DNA of 64,000 nt, taken from the NCBI GenBank assembly GCA_022410635.1, contig JAJVDF010000001.1:14531566-14595565 (forward strand). Direction: 5' to 3'. The translations under genes were made by a program, and so were the position numbers. This DNA comes from Tretioscincus oriximinensis. Its lineage: Eukaryota > Chordata > Lepidosauria > Squamata > Gymnophthalmidae. The notes under the pieces were generated by a model that worked only from the letters and a program-made list of their open reading frames with translations, was not told the DNA's origin and ran no database searches. Positions within the stretch are counted from its first letter, which is position 1, and every line of letters starts with the position of its first letter. Shown here in pieces: positions 49,301-61,547 of the stretch.

Positions 49301-52300
49301 CTTTGTATGTGATGAGGAGTGTAAACTTGTTAGAATGTTGCAATGTAAAAAGGTGCTAGTTAGAAACCAGAATAGAGGAGCGATTAATAGCCCACACACA
49401 AGTAAGGGAAAGGTTATTTGGTATTATGTGTAGTGTGCCATGTCTGACCAGAGACCAATCATTAATCATAATGGAAAAATAAAGCTGTAGTAGCTGATGG
49501 GGCACGTGGCATCCTTATTTAATGTGGTGGAGATACCTGGATTCAAAATTAAAGCCTTGTTTTGTTCTCTGTTGTCAGGTATGAGCATAATAAAACTGGA
49601 AGTGTTCTCATCAATAGCCTTTGCCTGTCCAATGGAGGTAAGGACTTTGTTCTATTCTGATCCTTATTTTATTCTTTTTAAACATCTATAGAATTTTGAT
49701 GTGGAATTGCTCAGTTATAAAGCAAATGCCCAGCTGCTTTCTGAATGTAGATAAAAACAAAGTACTTTGAGCTGCCCAGAAGCAATTTTTTAATTTGAAT
49801 TTGAAAAATAACTGCTCTGCTGTGGCAAGGTTGTGGGTAAGCTCTTTCAAATTTTGCTGTTAAAATTGGGACTTTTTAGCAGCCAGCATAATTGTGAAGT
49901 GGAGGAGCTTCCTGCTTCTTCTGCTGACTCACAAGCACTAACCAATCAGGAGTAACCATATCATCAGGAAAAGGAGGGATATAATTGGAAGAAGAATTTG
50001 AAAAATAAAAAACACTAATTTTGTTATTTACAAAGGAATTGAGACCAAGTCAGCAAATGTTGTTTTGCTTCTTTATAAATCTGTAGTGAGGCCTCATTTG
50101 GAATACTGTGTATAATTCTGGTCACCACATCTCATAAAGGATATTGTGGAANTAGAGAAGGTGCAGAAAAGGGCAACCAGAATGATCAAAGGGCTGGAGC
50201 ACCTCCCTTATGAAATCCGGCTGCAATGTCTGGACCTCTTCAGTCTCGAAAGATAGCATTTGAGAGGTGATCTGATTGAAGTGTATAAAATCATGAACAG
50301 GATAGATAAGATGAATAGAGTGAAATTGCTTTCTTTATCGCATAACACTAGGACTAGGGAAGCTGATGGGCAGAAGAGTGAAGACAGACAAGTGAAAGTN
50401 TTTTTTTCACCCAGAAGGTCATTGGCCTTTGAAATTTACTTCCAGAAGAAGTAGCTAGCAGCCTGGATAGCTTTAAGACAGGATTAGGCAAGTTCAGGAA
50501 CACCATGGGTATAAATAGCTACTAGGATGGATGTCTTGATGCTGCCCTCAGAGATGNAGCAAGAGATAGGATTCCTGAAATGCTATTTGCAGAGTGTTGA
50601 GAACAGTTGAAGATTTTACTTTCCTCTGTTCCAGACAGTCCAGGTGCAGGTGGTCTGTAGCTTGACCCAATAAAACTTCTCTGTTCTTACAGTTAAATAC
50701 TTGGAAGACAGGTATATCCATATCTAATAGAATTGATGTGATTAGAGAGACAGGCAGGATGGAGAGACAGGCAGGAAGCTTCTAAAGGCAAGTTGAAGGC
50801 AGTGGAGGCTTTGCCTGCTTGAGTTGCCTAGAAGCAATTTGTGGGGTACTGTATTAATAGTTCGTGGAATGGATGGCCAGGTACTGCCTTAGGCTAGAAA
50901 GGCAGGGAAGATGTCTCTCAATATCCGTTGTAAGGAGATGAGAATGGATTGCTTAAGAATGCAATTTGATAGTCCATTGTGCCGAATATATTGGTGGACT
51001 GAGTGGGTTATGGCTTAATCCAGTTCACTCACTTGCAAGTCAGGATAGCACCTGCTACTGCTAATCTGTCTTATAGTACTCAGGCTTAATCCCCACAAAC
51101 CTCTTTTTACAGTTCTCTCTCTGTATGAAATCATTTCTAGGTATTTTCCCAGAAACTCACCATCCAAGATTTATCCAGAAGGTCAGTTGTGTGCTTTTTA
51201 ACATTTCAGAAATACAGATTTTGTGTTTGTGTGTTTTAAGGAGCTGTTATGCTTTGGAAATCAAATGATCAGTTTTATCCTTCTTTTCCCTTTTTCTCTT
51301 TTTTCCTCTTGCCAGAGAGCAAAAGAAATCCAGCTTTGTGCCTGCCTGAAACTTGTCATAGAAATGTCTTCCTTGCATTAGTCTTAAAACAAGCTCAGTG
51401 GAAGCACTAGGAAAAAATAGCAGAGACAGAAGAGGGAAAACGAGAGAATTCTGAGGTGGCAAATTCCAATTTACATATTTAAAGCCTCTTTTTTAGCTTC
51501 AGTTTTAAATATTTTTGCACAATTTCAGGGTTTATACAGAATACGACCTTTCTTCTCCACCTCTCCCTTTGTGATTGGCTGGGTGCAAATAGTGCTCAAA
51601 GATGTATCTGTTTATTTAATTCATCCCACTCTTCAGACTGGATTACAGCCTGCATTAGAAATGCAAAACACTGATACATATTTTAAAATATAACTTTCAC
51701 ACTATCAGAACTACATTAAAAACTAGAAATAAAAAGTCTGAGTGAAGCAGTGCTTATACATCAGATGCCAAATACTAGGCTGATCAGATGACCCCTTTTT
51801 TGGGTGTGTGTGTGTGTTGAAAACCCGTTTTTGGAGTGCCTCCAGGTTTTTTTCTGAAGAAAAGAAAGTTAAAAAACAAAATATTTTTTGAAAAAAGTTT
51901 CCTCAGAAAAAACGGGGAGGCATCCCAAAACTGGGTTTTTCAAAAAANCCCAAAAGGGGTCATCTGGTCAGCCTACGCAAAGACACACCTGTTCGCCTTC
52001 GGCTAAGCCAAAAATTCTCTTCTCTTTGAAGGCGCTGTTCTGTTTTTAATAGTTTAATTTTAAGCTGTTTTGTGGGTTTTTTTATTGTGATCTACCCTGA
52101 AATCTTTGGGTATAGGGCAGAATATAAATGTAGGTAAATAAATAAATAATCATTAAAAAAATTGGCACATGATGTAGCTCTATTCCAGAGCGATGCTGGT
52201 TAATGACAAGAGCTGCTTAGCCTCGAAAAGTTAAGACTGAGAGGAGGCATGATTGCAAGGGAACATGATAGCTGTCAACAGATATGTTAAGTGCGTCACA

Positions 52301-55300
52301 GTACAGAAGGATCAACCCTATTCTCATTTGCATAAGGAAGTACTAGAAGCAATGGGATGAAATTGCATGGGAGGAGATATGGATTAGATATTAGGAAAAA
52401 AATCTTCTGTCAATAAGAACAATCAACCAGTCGAATTGATTGCTCTGCTCCACTGAAGATCCCTAAATAGAGGCTAGGCAGCCATCAGTATGAGGTGTTT
52501 TTTCCAGTCCTACATTGATCAGTGTTTTGTAATTCATGTTCCCTAGCACCCAAAGTAGATTTGTCTATGAAAGCTCATGCAACTTTTTTTTTTTAATCTC
52601 TAGAGTGGGCCTCCCTTGCTAAATTATTCTAGGGGAGTAGAACATTATGGTTTCTTTTAAGATCTTGGGGAAGGGTTGCCGGTATAGGTGTGTGTTTCCA
52701 ATTTTAAAACATAAAAACATACATGAACCAAATGTAGGGATAAAATGTCACGTTCCGCAAATACAACTTTCGTCCCTAGACATGTGGCACCAGNGTTAGA
52801 ATATGTGCAGGAACTACCATCTCCTAGTCTTCCTTCTGGTCAGATTTTGGGCAATGTTTCAAGATGCATATTCAGAATTAATCTGTATGANAACTTTATG
52901 TTATTTGTGTTGGATATTCTGCTGTTCTTGCTATGAAATATATTTATGGCTGTTTTTGCTTATTTTGTTACAATTGCTGATTTTTTTTTAAAAAAATATT
53001 TTTTCCATAATCCTGTGTGTGGCGGCCCCTACCTGAGGGCCCTACTATTCGATGACTCTCACAGTCAGGGGTGCCACAATATCCACCCTGTTAACCAAGC
53101 CAGCACCCACGACTGCTTGCAGCAACAGTACTATCCTCAGGCCTACACAAGGCCTCAGTGTTTACCTCAGGATGAGGGCTTTATTCACAGCCCCCACCAG
53201 TAGCGTGCTTAATTTTGTGGTTACAGGAATAAAGAAAGAGAGAGATGTTTGAATTGCAACAAATAACAAGTTTATTATTTACAAACAAGGACTAGAAGAA
53301 AGATTAGAATAATAAAGCTTCGGCTTTTATCAAGTAAGCCTGACTCAAGCACACACACCAAGCAAGTGCAACATTAGTTTCCAGATCCTTAAAGAGACAG
53401 GCCCTGTGTCACTTTATTTGTTCCAGCCCCAAGTCAAGCCTCAGCTTTGACTCCTTCAGGCTTCCATACACTTCCACCCCCTCCCTCTGAGGCAGATCAG
53501 AAGCGGACCCCTCTGTCACTTGCTACACCACAAGTCCCCAACAGAAAGGCCTCTAGCCCTGGTCAGCTTCCCTTTTATCCGCTCACCAGCTNGCTACTCG
53601 AGGCCCCATTGGCTGTCTCCTCCAGCCATGCCCCCTCCCAAACAGGGAACCAGGAAGCCTGCCCAGGCCTGCTCTTCCCCCCTCCCTTTGGGATATCTGC
53701 TAAGTTTATAAAAGAAACACAAACCTCAAAATGGAGGACGCCACACTGTGTTCTACCATTTTCTGTTTTGATTTCAACAGTATGGATATGATGTGACATT
53801 CCACATAGTCCTCTAGTTCTCTGAAGGCGGAATCNGGAAGAGATATCCTGAAGGATGGGTTATTCTGTGTCCCCTGCAGGAAGCGACAGATGGTACCTCC
53901 CTATAAGAATAAAAGCCCCTCCCTTTTATTCTTATAGGGAGGTACCATCTGTCGNTTCCTGCAGGGGACGCAGAATAACCCATTGTTCAGGACATCTCTT
54001 CCCGATTCCGCCTTCAAGAACACCACCTCACAGTAAGTCCAGGTGTTCTTTTCTACAATTATATAATGGATATAATGCCATATATTCTTCATAATTCCCT
54101 GTCCCACAATTTCAACTTTAAGAGTGTAATGTCATACTTCTCATAATTCTGTTTCACAATTTTACATTGGCTTCACAGCCCTGACAACATACCCTTAAGG
54201 AAAGCTTTGACCCATAATTCAGAAGTAGAGGGAGGGAGAAGTGAATAAGTGCAAAGTTAAATATGCATTGAAAATTCCAATCTGAAACAAAGCGGCAAGC
54301 TTTGATCTTGGGGAAGGACTTGTTAATTTTCTTGAGTGAGAAAGTTTAGGCTGAAGAACAGGCTGTGTTTAAGGTAGATTCATGTGAATCTCAAAATTCT
54401 GTACTTCTCTGCTTTTTTAAAGTTTACTGTATCAAATGACACACTGTTATGAAATTAGTTACCCAAAATGGTACCTGGTTATCTACATGTCTTATATTTT
54501 TGTTCCCTNTAAAGATTCTCAAAGATGGTGGCTTACTCTCGCCCATACTTACTCGATTGTCAAATTATTTCTTCTTTGCCACAGGGTAAGTTACAAATTC
54601 ATGATTTCCCAAAAAAAGNTTTTCTCCACCTGTTTGGAGTACTGCATATTTTCCAATGGAGATAAAAGAAGGAAGGCTCCCTTGCAAAGCAATGCAAGTG
54701 TTTCCTCATACTCAGTTAATACATCCTTTCTATTATGCAGGGTCAGAAAATGGCATTTTTCTTGGTATTTGGATCCAAGAGTTGCCTTTAACACTAAAGC
54801 GGTTGGGTCAAAGGAAGCCCCAAGGCACCTTGGGAAATTATTTTCTGCTTTAGCAATTATTTTCCTAATTGATATTATATCCATTAAGCCTTTTTGTGAA
54901 CAGCCACTGAGAACTCTCACAATTTTCTGAGGATGCTTTAGTGTCATTGTGTAAAATGGAACTGTTTTGGGATAGTGTGTCAAGAGGTAATTTTTGCCTC
55001 ATGTTGTGTGAATGATTCTGCAGGGGAAGATTGTGACTTGTTGCAGGATCATTCTCAGATAGTAGAGTCAACCTTAGGTTTACTGTATAACCCATCAGCC
55101 CCACTGAGTTCCAGTCAATACATTTTCCTCGCCGGCCTCTGTTTCAGTCATCTTTGGTTGCCTGACTATTTTGTACCTCTCCAGAGAGTGAAGATGTTTC
55201 CTTATAGGATGCTTTGGGAGAGACCAGATGTTCATATAGGACAGCTGAGGAAAATTCTGCCTTAACCAGTGAAAGACAACAAAAAGTTCAAGTTAAATTG

Positions 55301-58300
55301 AACTTTTAAATATGATTTTACAGAGCATAGGTTTTATATTAAAGCCATTTGCTCCTTTTACAGTGTTATATTGTACACAATATATTGTATGTAATTATTG
55401 TAGGATATTCATTTTCCATTCCAACTTTGTGAAATTGTTAACATGTCTGCTTTGTACATTGTTTTTGTTGTTGTTACCTGTTCTTCAGGTATAGAGCAGG
55501 ATGCAAATGCAAATAAATAATATGAATCCACTAAAAATGAGGAATTCTTCAAAGTTCCTGAGGAAGCTCTTTCCTCAGCCAAAGGTTACCCTGTAAGGAC
55601 CAAAGAATAGCATTTAAGGAGGAGCAGCTGTAACTGACAAAGCTTTGCAGTCTGTAGGAAATGACACTTCCAGTTTTGGTTTTTTTCAGCCTTGCTGCAG
55701 TGTTTGGCCCCTATACTCAGCCCTCGGAAGCAGAATACTGGGACATGTGGACCTCGATGCGAACCAATGATGGGAACCTGGTAGTAGACAGGTAAGGCCA
55801 ATCAGATGAAAGATCATAAGCAGGTGGATGATTGAAGTCAGTCTTTATAGACCATTGAGAAACTAATTCTAGAATGACGTATCACTAAATGATATTCTGA
55901 ACCAGCAGATTTACTAGAAGCCTCTCTTTTATTGAAAGAGTTATTTCTCAAGACAATAACAATAAATGAATGAATAAATATACAAAGTGACTAGAGTTTA
56001 TGTCACACATTCATAGATCAGTACACCTGTACTTGGAAAGGATAACTCCTATTGTGCTTCTGAGCTCCGACCAATTTCTAGTCCTTCATCTATGACGATT
56101 TCTAAATTGCAATTCTTATTCCTTACAACCATCTGGCTATGTACTGTTTTTTCTGGAACATCTAGACTTCTCCATGTATGTGAATTATCTATTAATAGGA
56201 ACCAAGTTCCTCCTTATTTTGTTGCCAAATTTGTTACCCATCAGTCCATTGCTTTTTATTCTTACACAATCTAAGGTTTCTGTGATTTTGTCATAATGAG
56301 CTTCTCTTGTAGCACGTGCCAAGTCCTAACTTTTTGTTAATGTCATTCTTGCCACACAGAGAAAAATAGATTTAAATCAATACCAAGAACACTAAGTCTT
56401 GAATACATATTTTGGTGAAACAATAATTACTAGAAGCCTCTTTTCTGCATACTGCTGTGGTCTAAGTGGACTATACCCAGGAGTGGGCCCTAGGACCCCA
56501 CATCATAGAATCATAGGGTTGGAAGGGACCTCTGGGGTTATTGGATCCAGTGTTTGAAAGGAGAAAGGCAGCAGCCTATTCCACCTTGCTGCCAGAAAGT
56601 TTTTTCCTAATATCAAGCCTGTGTCTACTTCATTGTAGTTTTATTCCATTGCTCCTAGTCAATCTTTCCTTTGAGCCTGCTCCTATCTTTTTTTTAATGG
56701 GATGCTCTGAATTGAACACTAGCTGAATTAAGCCCGCTTCCTTAGAGATATGGTGGGATTTAGCCTCCTGTCCCCTCCTCCTCTTTCCTCCTCTTCTCCC
56801 TCTTCTCCTCCTCCATGTCCCACCCAAATCACACCACCCCCTCCTCTCTTCCTCTCCCCCCACTTCCTCCTTTTTCTTCTTCTTCTTCAACTCCCTCAGC
56901 CTCTTTTTCCTCCTCCAATGGGCATCCTCTTTTCCCCCCAGCCCTCTGGTTCTTTATCCCGGGGGGCTCCTCTTTCTTCTCCGCCCCCGGGCTTCTCTTC
57001 TCTCCCTCCCCCCCCCCCTCCCCGGGCCTCCACACCTGCCCAGGAGTGCTGCTGGGTCTCGTTCACCTTTGACGGAGTCCTGGCTGCAATGGGAGCAGAA
57101 GAGTTTCCCTGGATAAGCAGGGCATCCAGAAGTTACTTCTGGATAGTCAGAATAGGCAAAACTTCTGCTCATTTGTTGCCAGGACTTCGTTGAAGGTAGG
57201 TGGAGGCAGCAGTGCTCCCAGACAGGTGAGGAGGTCCCGGGGAGTGAGTACCAATATGGAAAAAGGAGGCACCTAGCAGAACATTTCCCTAGGTTCTATG
57301 GATCATTTTTGGAAGTAGAAATAATGCTTCCCTTGTCATATAACTGCTTATGGGCTGCAGCATTTCCCCAATTTGTCATTTCCATGATGCAGTTGCTTTT
57401 GAGAGCAGATCCTTGTGATAAACGTGGAGCAATCTTGCTTCTGTATTAACTTAAGAGCAGCCCAGTCACCCACCTACCTCTGTAGACTTGTGCTTTTGTA
57501 TATAATAAAGGTTACAAAGTTTACCCTAAGGAGCCCCTTCCCTTCTTTCACCTGTTCAGGAAGGAACCATTTCACTAGGAGCTTTCAAGTTGGGTATCTT
57601 GTGACAGCATTTTTGTCCCCTCCTGAAGTATGAGAGGTCTTCATACCTAGTAGTTACTGAAGCTCACTGCCCTCCACTTGCTCACCTGATCTTCTTTCAA
57701 CAGTATCAATGCTCATTGCTTCACCGTCTGATAGCAGAGTTTAATTATACACTGCAATGAGAAAAATGGCCTTTGGACTTTGCCTAAGCCAGGGCAGTAA
57801 GCAGAACTGGAACAAGTTGTGAAGGTTTCTTAGTTTGCCAGATGTTTCTGTGACCAAACGTGGTTGGCAGGTTGCAGCTTCCCCGCCTGCAGGCAGGATG
57901 TCCCCAAAGGCCATTTGCAGGAAGTTGGGAACAGGTGAAGGTTTTGATTTTCTCTTCTGCCTTCTGTTGTGAGGTGCCCAGAACCAAGTGGGGGGATGCT
58001 GTGTGAGTTAGGATGCTGGACTGGATCAGTTCTTCACCAAGGCTTCTCTTAATTCATGGAGGAAATGTGGCTACTGCAATGGGTGCCTAGGGATGCTCCA
58101 GGGAGGAGAGTTAGGCAGAATGCCCCTAATGATCAGTTGCAGGATGTTTAGATCTAGTGAAGGTTTAGGCTGCTTCTGCTTAAGATGCCCAGAAGCAACT
58201 GGTGGGCCATTGTCTGAGACAGGATGCTGGCCAAGGTGGGCTGTGGCCTCATTCAAGAGGAATGTCCTTGTGGTCTCTTATGTTCTTTATGCCCATCTTT

Positions 58301-61300
58301 CACATTAAAACATGGAAACACAGAGGGTTTATCCCTGTCCCCCAATCAGTCCAATTCCTTCCTTTAGTTATTGTTTTGTATTTAGCTTTCTCACATGGCC
58401 ACGGCTCTCACTCTCAGCTGAACTCCTCTTAAGACAACAGAGGAGACCTGGCACCTGAGCTGTCTAGTGTCAGGAACTGAGTTTTTGCTTTGCATTGCAG
58501 GTGGAAGATGAGCAGTTTGGCTGGGTTATATTACTGTTACTTGTAGCAACCTGAAGTGACAAGATCAGTTAAAGGATCTGGTGAAAAGCTGCCCTTGGTA
58601 ACATGAGAAGAGGTGACAGTCCATCAAAGTACTTTTCAGTGTTGGGCAAAATACCTCTTGGCACCCTTTTCTCTTTTCAAATATAGTTGTTTAAAACTTT
58701 TTGTCCCTTCCCACTGAATTAATTCTAAGAGTTATTAGAAAGGGAACAAAAAATTGGCAAATGTCATTGAGCCCCACTATAAATGTATAGTGCAGCCAGA
58801 TTTGAAATACCTTTGTACAATTCTGGTCTTCACACCTTATAATAAATATTGCAAAATTGGAACTGATGCAAAAAAGGGTAACAAGAATGATCAAGGGTTG
58901 GATAAAATTAGGCTGCAATATCTGGGTCTCTTTAACCTTGAAAGATGGCATTTAGAAGACAAAGTGTACAAGATTGTGTGTGGAGAGAGAAAAAGAATAA
59001 TTTCCCTGTCACACAGCACTAGAAATAGAGGGCACTCTATGATACTAATGGGCAAGAGAATTGGGATGCACAAGGGGAAGTACTTTTTCACCCAGAAAGC
59101 CTTGCCTAAAGTATTGCCTAGGCCATTTGTAGGGAATAAGGGGAGTAAAGGTTTCCCTGCCTTTTGCTTGAGATGCCAAGAAGCAACCAGTGAGCCGCCG
59201 TGCAAGACAGAATGCTGGACTAGATGGACTGTGGTCTGATACAGTAAGGTTTCTCTTAAGCTCCTGTGAATATGCAGTTGCAAGACACATAGAGTAAGAT
59301 TTCTTGGGTGTGTTTTTCAGCATTTTGCAATTCATCAACCAACGGAAGCAGCACAGGGACCGCTGGGTTGGAGCCTTGAAATCCACTTCAGTTCCCTGTG
59401 AGTAGGAAATGGTAAACCAGCTCCTGCCAACCGCATCTTTGGCTGTAACGGAACTGGGTGGGAAGAGGAAGTCCCTGTGCACTGGCAAATCTGGATGCTG
59501 TGATGCTTTTTCTTTTCAGTGCATCTCATCTATGGGCCACTGGACCCTGTGAACCCTAACCCAGAGTTCCTTCAGCGCTACAAGTAAGAATATAAAGGCC
59601 GTTTGCTTGTATAACTTGACGTGTATTTTTCTGTCTGCATAAAAAAGTTTGAAAAGTTATTTTTAAACTGCCTATTGGGGAAAGCTTAGTTTTGCTCGAA
59701 GGGTTTTATATTTTATTAAGATTTACCACATATCCCATCCTTCACCAAGTGGTTCCATGGCATCTAAATTCATGTAGCACCTTATAGACTAAGGGAGGCA
59801 GTATGAACTTCTTCAGATGAAACAGAGTGAACAAGTGCCTAGGGTCAATCTATTGTAGCAAGCTGTGTGCTTGAATAGCAAGTGTGTGTGTGACAAATAC
59901 AGCATAAGGATTAAGGCTTCATGAGGCAAGGAAGAATAAAAGTACTGTTGCTTTTACAGTTGTCGACCCTGAGACAGTTGGGTGTGGGGTGGGGTAAGAA
60001 CCCTTCCTAGGCTGAGTGCAGCTGGTATTGAATGTGTACTGTGTCAGAAAACCATCAACTCTGCCCCACCCCCTATCAATGAAGTGGGATTTGTGGATGT
60101 ATTCCAAGGCCCTAAGGCAGATAACGGAAAAAGATTAAAAAAATGCCATTTTAAAAATATAATCCTTCCTCACTGGCAGGATAGAATCGAAGGCCTAGGT
60201 AAAAAGGTAAATTTTAACAAGTGATGAAAATGATCTAATGTAGGCACCTGACAAATTTCAGAGTTTGTCTCACATTGTGGGTCATCAGTTGCTTCAAAGC
60301 ATCTTAAGCAAAAGACAAAGGTAAAATTGTAATTTGCCCACAACTCCCTTCAAATTGCCATTAGATGCATTTGGCTTGTCTCTCAAACCTTGAGGTAGTA
60401 CTTGAATATCCATTCTAGCAACCATTAATAACCTTGGCTTTTGTGAATTTATCAATTCTCTGAGAGAGCCCATCTGGATCAGCTTATAGCCAAAATCTAG
60501 TCATTATCCTATCTACAAAATGACTCATGAATTGCTTCTGGGCATCTCAAGCAGATGATAAAGACAGTATCTTCCATCTGCTCTTTATTCTTTGCAAAAG
60601 GTTGCTAACATAGGCATTCACAAATTAAGCCTGCTTCTTCAGATCTAAGTTTACTTCTCCATCGTATCTAATGCATTAGGCTTGTCTAGGAGTTTGTCCT
60701 TCCACCTTTTTTTCTATCAGTCTATAAGGTGCTATTAAATCCCCATGCTTTATCAGAGTGGGGGAAATGTTGCATAGTTTTGACCAATTCAGTTTCCAGA
60801 ATCCTTACTGCTGCCTCCCATTAAGGCCACATTGGCGTCTGCAATTTTTCTTTCTTATATCCTGGAAGAAACTGCAGCGCAAGCCCATGGATGTGTCTTA
60901 TCTTTACTTAGCAATGATGCTAAATTGATCCCTTTGCACCGACTCCTTTCAGCTGAGTACAGTTGAGTTATATTCCACAATAGGATGGATTGAGAAATTC
61001 ATCCATAATGGAATGGAGTCTTCCAACATACCTTGTAGCAACGTCCTTCATGGTATCAATTGCAAATATTGCACATGGAGATTTACTATATCAACAGGAA
61101 ACGTAAGCATAATTAGATCTTTTTTCACAAGGGCTTCCTCAAGACCTTGTGGTTTGTTGTCTGAAATAACATAAATTACGAAGAATAATAATGCAACGTG
61201 CCAATTCTGCATAGCAGAGGGATTATTTTGAAAATAAATGTAACATTAGATGCCGTTCTGTGAAACAGCTTCCGTGGGGTCGGAGAGAGTGGTGGTATTT

Positions 61301-61547
61301 ACTGTAATACCTTGCTTGTGTCTCTTTCGCCTTCTGAAAAATCTGTAGAGTCAGGTGAGGTGAACCTTTAAGGCCAAGAGAAATTATGCATATCTGACGG
61401 TTCTTACTTTTGAGCTTATCTTTCTGCAGGCAGGTGCTTCCAATGTCAACCGTTTCCGTGCTGGACGATCACATCAGTCACTACCCACAGCTGGAGGATC
61501 CCCAAGGTTTCCTGAATGCATATTTGAGCTTCATCAACTCATTCTGA
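46319..61547 (+). CDS. MEST: Mesoderm-specific transcript, alpha/beta-hydrolase
   Basis: ER-associated alpha/beta-hydrolase-fold protein, linked in mammals to growth and adipocyte lipid storage; its physiological substrate is unsettled. Coding exons: 46319-46472 (exon begins 46318), 47348-47427, 47528-47605, 48665-48801, 49579-49637, 51141-51181, 54515-54585, 55690-55791, 59321-59397, 59520-59583, 61430-61547 (stop TGA). All phases close, giving 326 aa, the length of the shorter human isoform. MREWW is the conserved start. Residues about 8-22 are a hydrophobic signal anchor. HGFPTSS (67-73) is the oxyanion motif. LLSHDYGD (134-141) is the nucleophile elbow with Asp138 in the epoxide-hydrolase-like position. 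DDHISHYPQ (300-308) carries the late histidines. Intron 1 is about 4.9 kb. Introns 6-7 and 9 hold CR1, a solo LTR, foldbacks and a pyrimidine tract. The gene converges on COPG2. Confidence 0.98.
46690..46912 (-). mobile_element. tRNA-derived SINE, near full length
   Basis: acttatatcccgccctatac, ctccacaacagacacctgtg and ctcaaactactacaccgaac (box A in reverse). About 220 bp after MEST exon 2, antisense to MEST. Confidence 0.8.
47851..48095 (+). mobile_element. tRNA-derived SINE, full length
   Basis: Best copy in the window: head cggcagtttggtgtagtggt, box B-like ctggtttgattcc, middle ctcagccccacctacttcac, tail gggcaggatataagtataaa then A-rich. In MEST intron 4, sense. Confidence 0.85.
48340..48530 (-). 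mobile_element. BovB LINE fragment
   Basis: gttgttcagtcgtgtacatt then gccaaagtatttgagtttca and ggttggtttcctttagtagt, the same BovB 3' segments as at 30955 but with an internal deletion. Preceded by a short tag repeat. Confidence 0.65.
49090..49420 (-). mobile_element. Penelope-like fragment
   Basis: cattgtaccttagaaataaa and cataaagcttttgtagactt then tagcaagctgtgtttttgaa. Matches the fragment at 59770-59915 over tagcaagctgtgtncttgaa-type sequence. Confidence 0.5.
50030..50700 (+). mobile_element. CR1-type LINE, ORF2 C-terminus and 3' end
   Basis: A degraded reverse-transcriptase-protein C-terminus is readable, for example [20 protein letters not shown] and ending [15 protein letters not shown], as in CR1-clade ORF2. 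Followed by the family 3' end. MEST intron 6. An in-frame stop and an N show it is dead. Confidence 0.75.
50720..51070 (+). repeat. CR1/L3-like 3' fragments
   Basis: Two further truncated copies ending about 70 bp before MEST exon 7 (gcctgcttgagttgcctaga, tggcttaatccagttcac). Confidence 0.5.
51777..51974. mobile_element. Foldback MITE, ~198 bp
   Basis: Ends AGGCTGATCAGATGACCCC and, inverted, GGGGTCATCTGGTCAGCCT. Inner parts are also complementary (aaaacccgtttttgg against ccaaaactgggttttt). TA lies at both edges, possibly the target duplication. Confidence 0.65.
53018..53745 (-). mobile_element. Solo LTR with 5-bp target duplication
   Basis: A 728-bp segment starting TGTGGCGGCC and ending GACGCCACA, flanked by CTGTG on both sides (53013-53017 and 53746-53750). 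On the minus strand a TATA-like gataaaaggg precedes an AATAAA, suggesting that orientation. No internal retroelement genes are beside it. In MEST intron 7. Confidence 0.8.
53822..54016. repeat. Foldback with 94-bp arms
   Basis: Arms 53822-53915 and 53923-54016 are almost perfectly complementary with a 7-nt loop (cccctcc). Arm parts include ggtacctccctataagaata and its complement. It starts 77 bp after the solo LTR and ends 500 bp before MEST exon 8. Confidence 0.85.
56443..56665 (-). mobile_element. CR1 LINE 3' end beside a MITE-like end
   Basis: catagaatcatagggttgga then agggacctctggggttat is the antisense CR1 3' end (about 56503-56665). The preceding 60 bp begin with cctcttttctgcatactgct, like the MITE ends at 32120. 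Confidence 0.6.
56757..57020 (+). repeat. Pyrimidine-rich tract in MEST intron 9
   Basis: About 260 bp dominated by C and T on the MEST sense strand, including a run of C near 57008. Overlapping long open frames are low-complexity artefacts. Confidence 0.75.
57780..58300 (+). repeat. Two CR1/L3-like 3' fragments
   Basis: Tandem sense copies with gaaggttttgattttctctt and ctgcttctgcttaagatgcc, each ending near ctgtggcctcattcaagag-type sequence. Confidence 0.55.
58750..59280 (+). mobile_element. CR1-type LINE, ORF2 C-terminus and 3' end
   Basis: Reads a degraded ORF2 tail ([19 protein letters not shown] then [19 protein letters not shown]), parallel to the copy at 50030. Ends about 40 bp before MEST exon 10. 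Confidence 0.7.
59770..59920 (-). mobile_element. Penelope-like fragment
   Basis: tgtagcaccttatagactaa, gaacttcttcagatgaaaca and tagcaagctgtgtgcttgaa; shares the last block with 49090-49420. Confidence 0.45.
60240..60800 (-). repeat. CR1/L3-like fragments in the last MEST intron
   Basis: Two adjacent antisense copies, with ggtcatcagttgcttcaaag and catgaattgcttctgggcat as matching starts. Confidence 0.5.

Noticed and set aside
54436..54930. 164-codon frame around MEST exon 8
   Set aside because: It is out of the MEST frame and contains Ns; the real exon is only 54515-54585, joined in phase to its neighbours.
56750..57193. 147-codon Pro/Ser/Leu-rich open frame
   Set aside because: Produced by the pyrimidine tract within MEST intron 9; not a gene.
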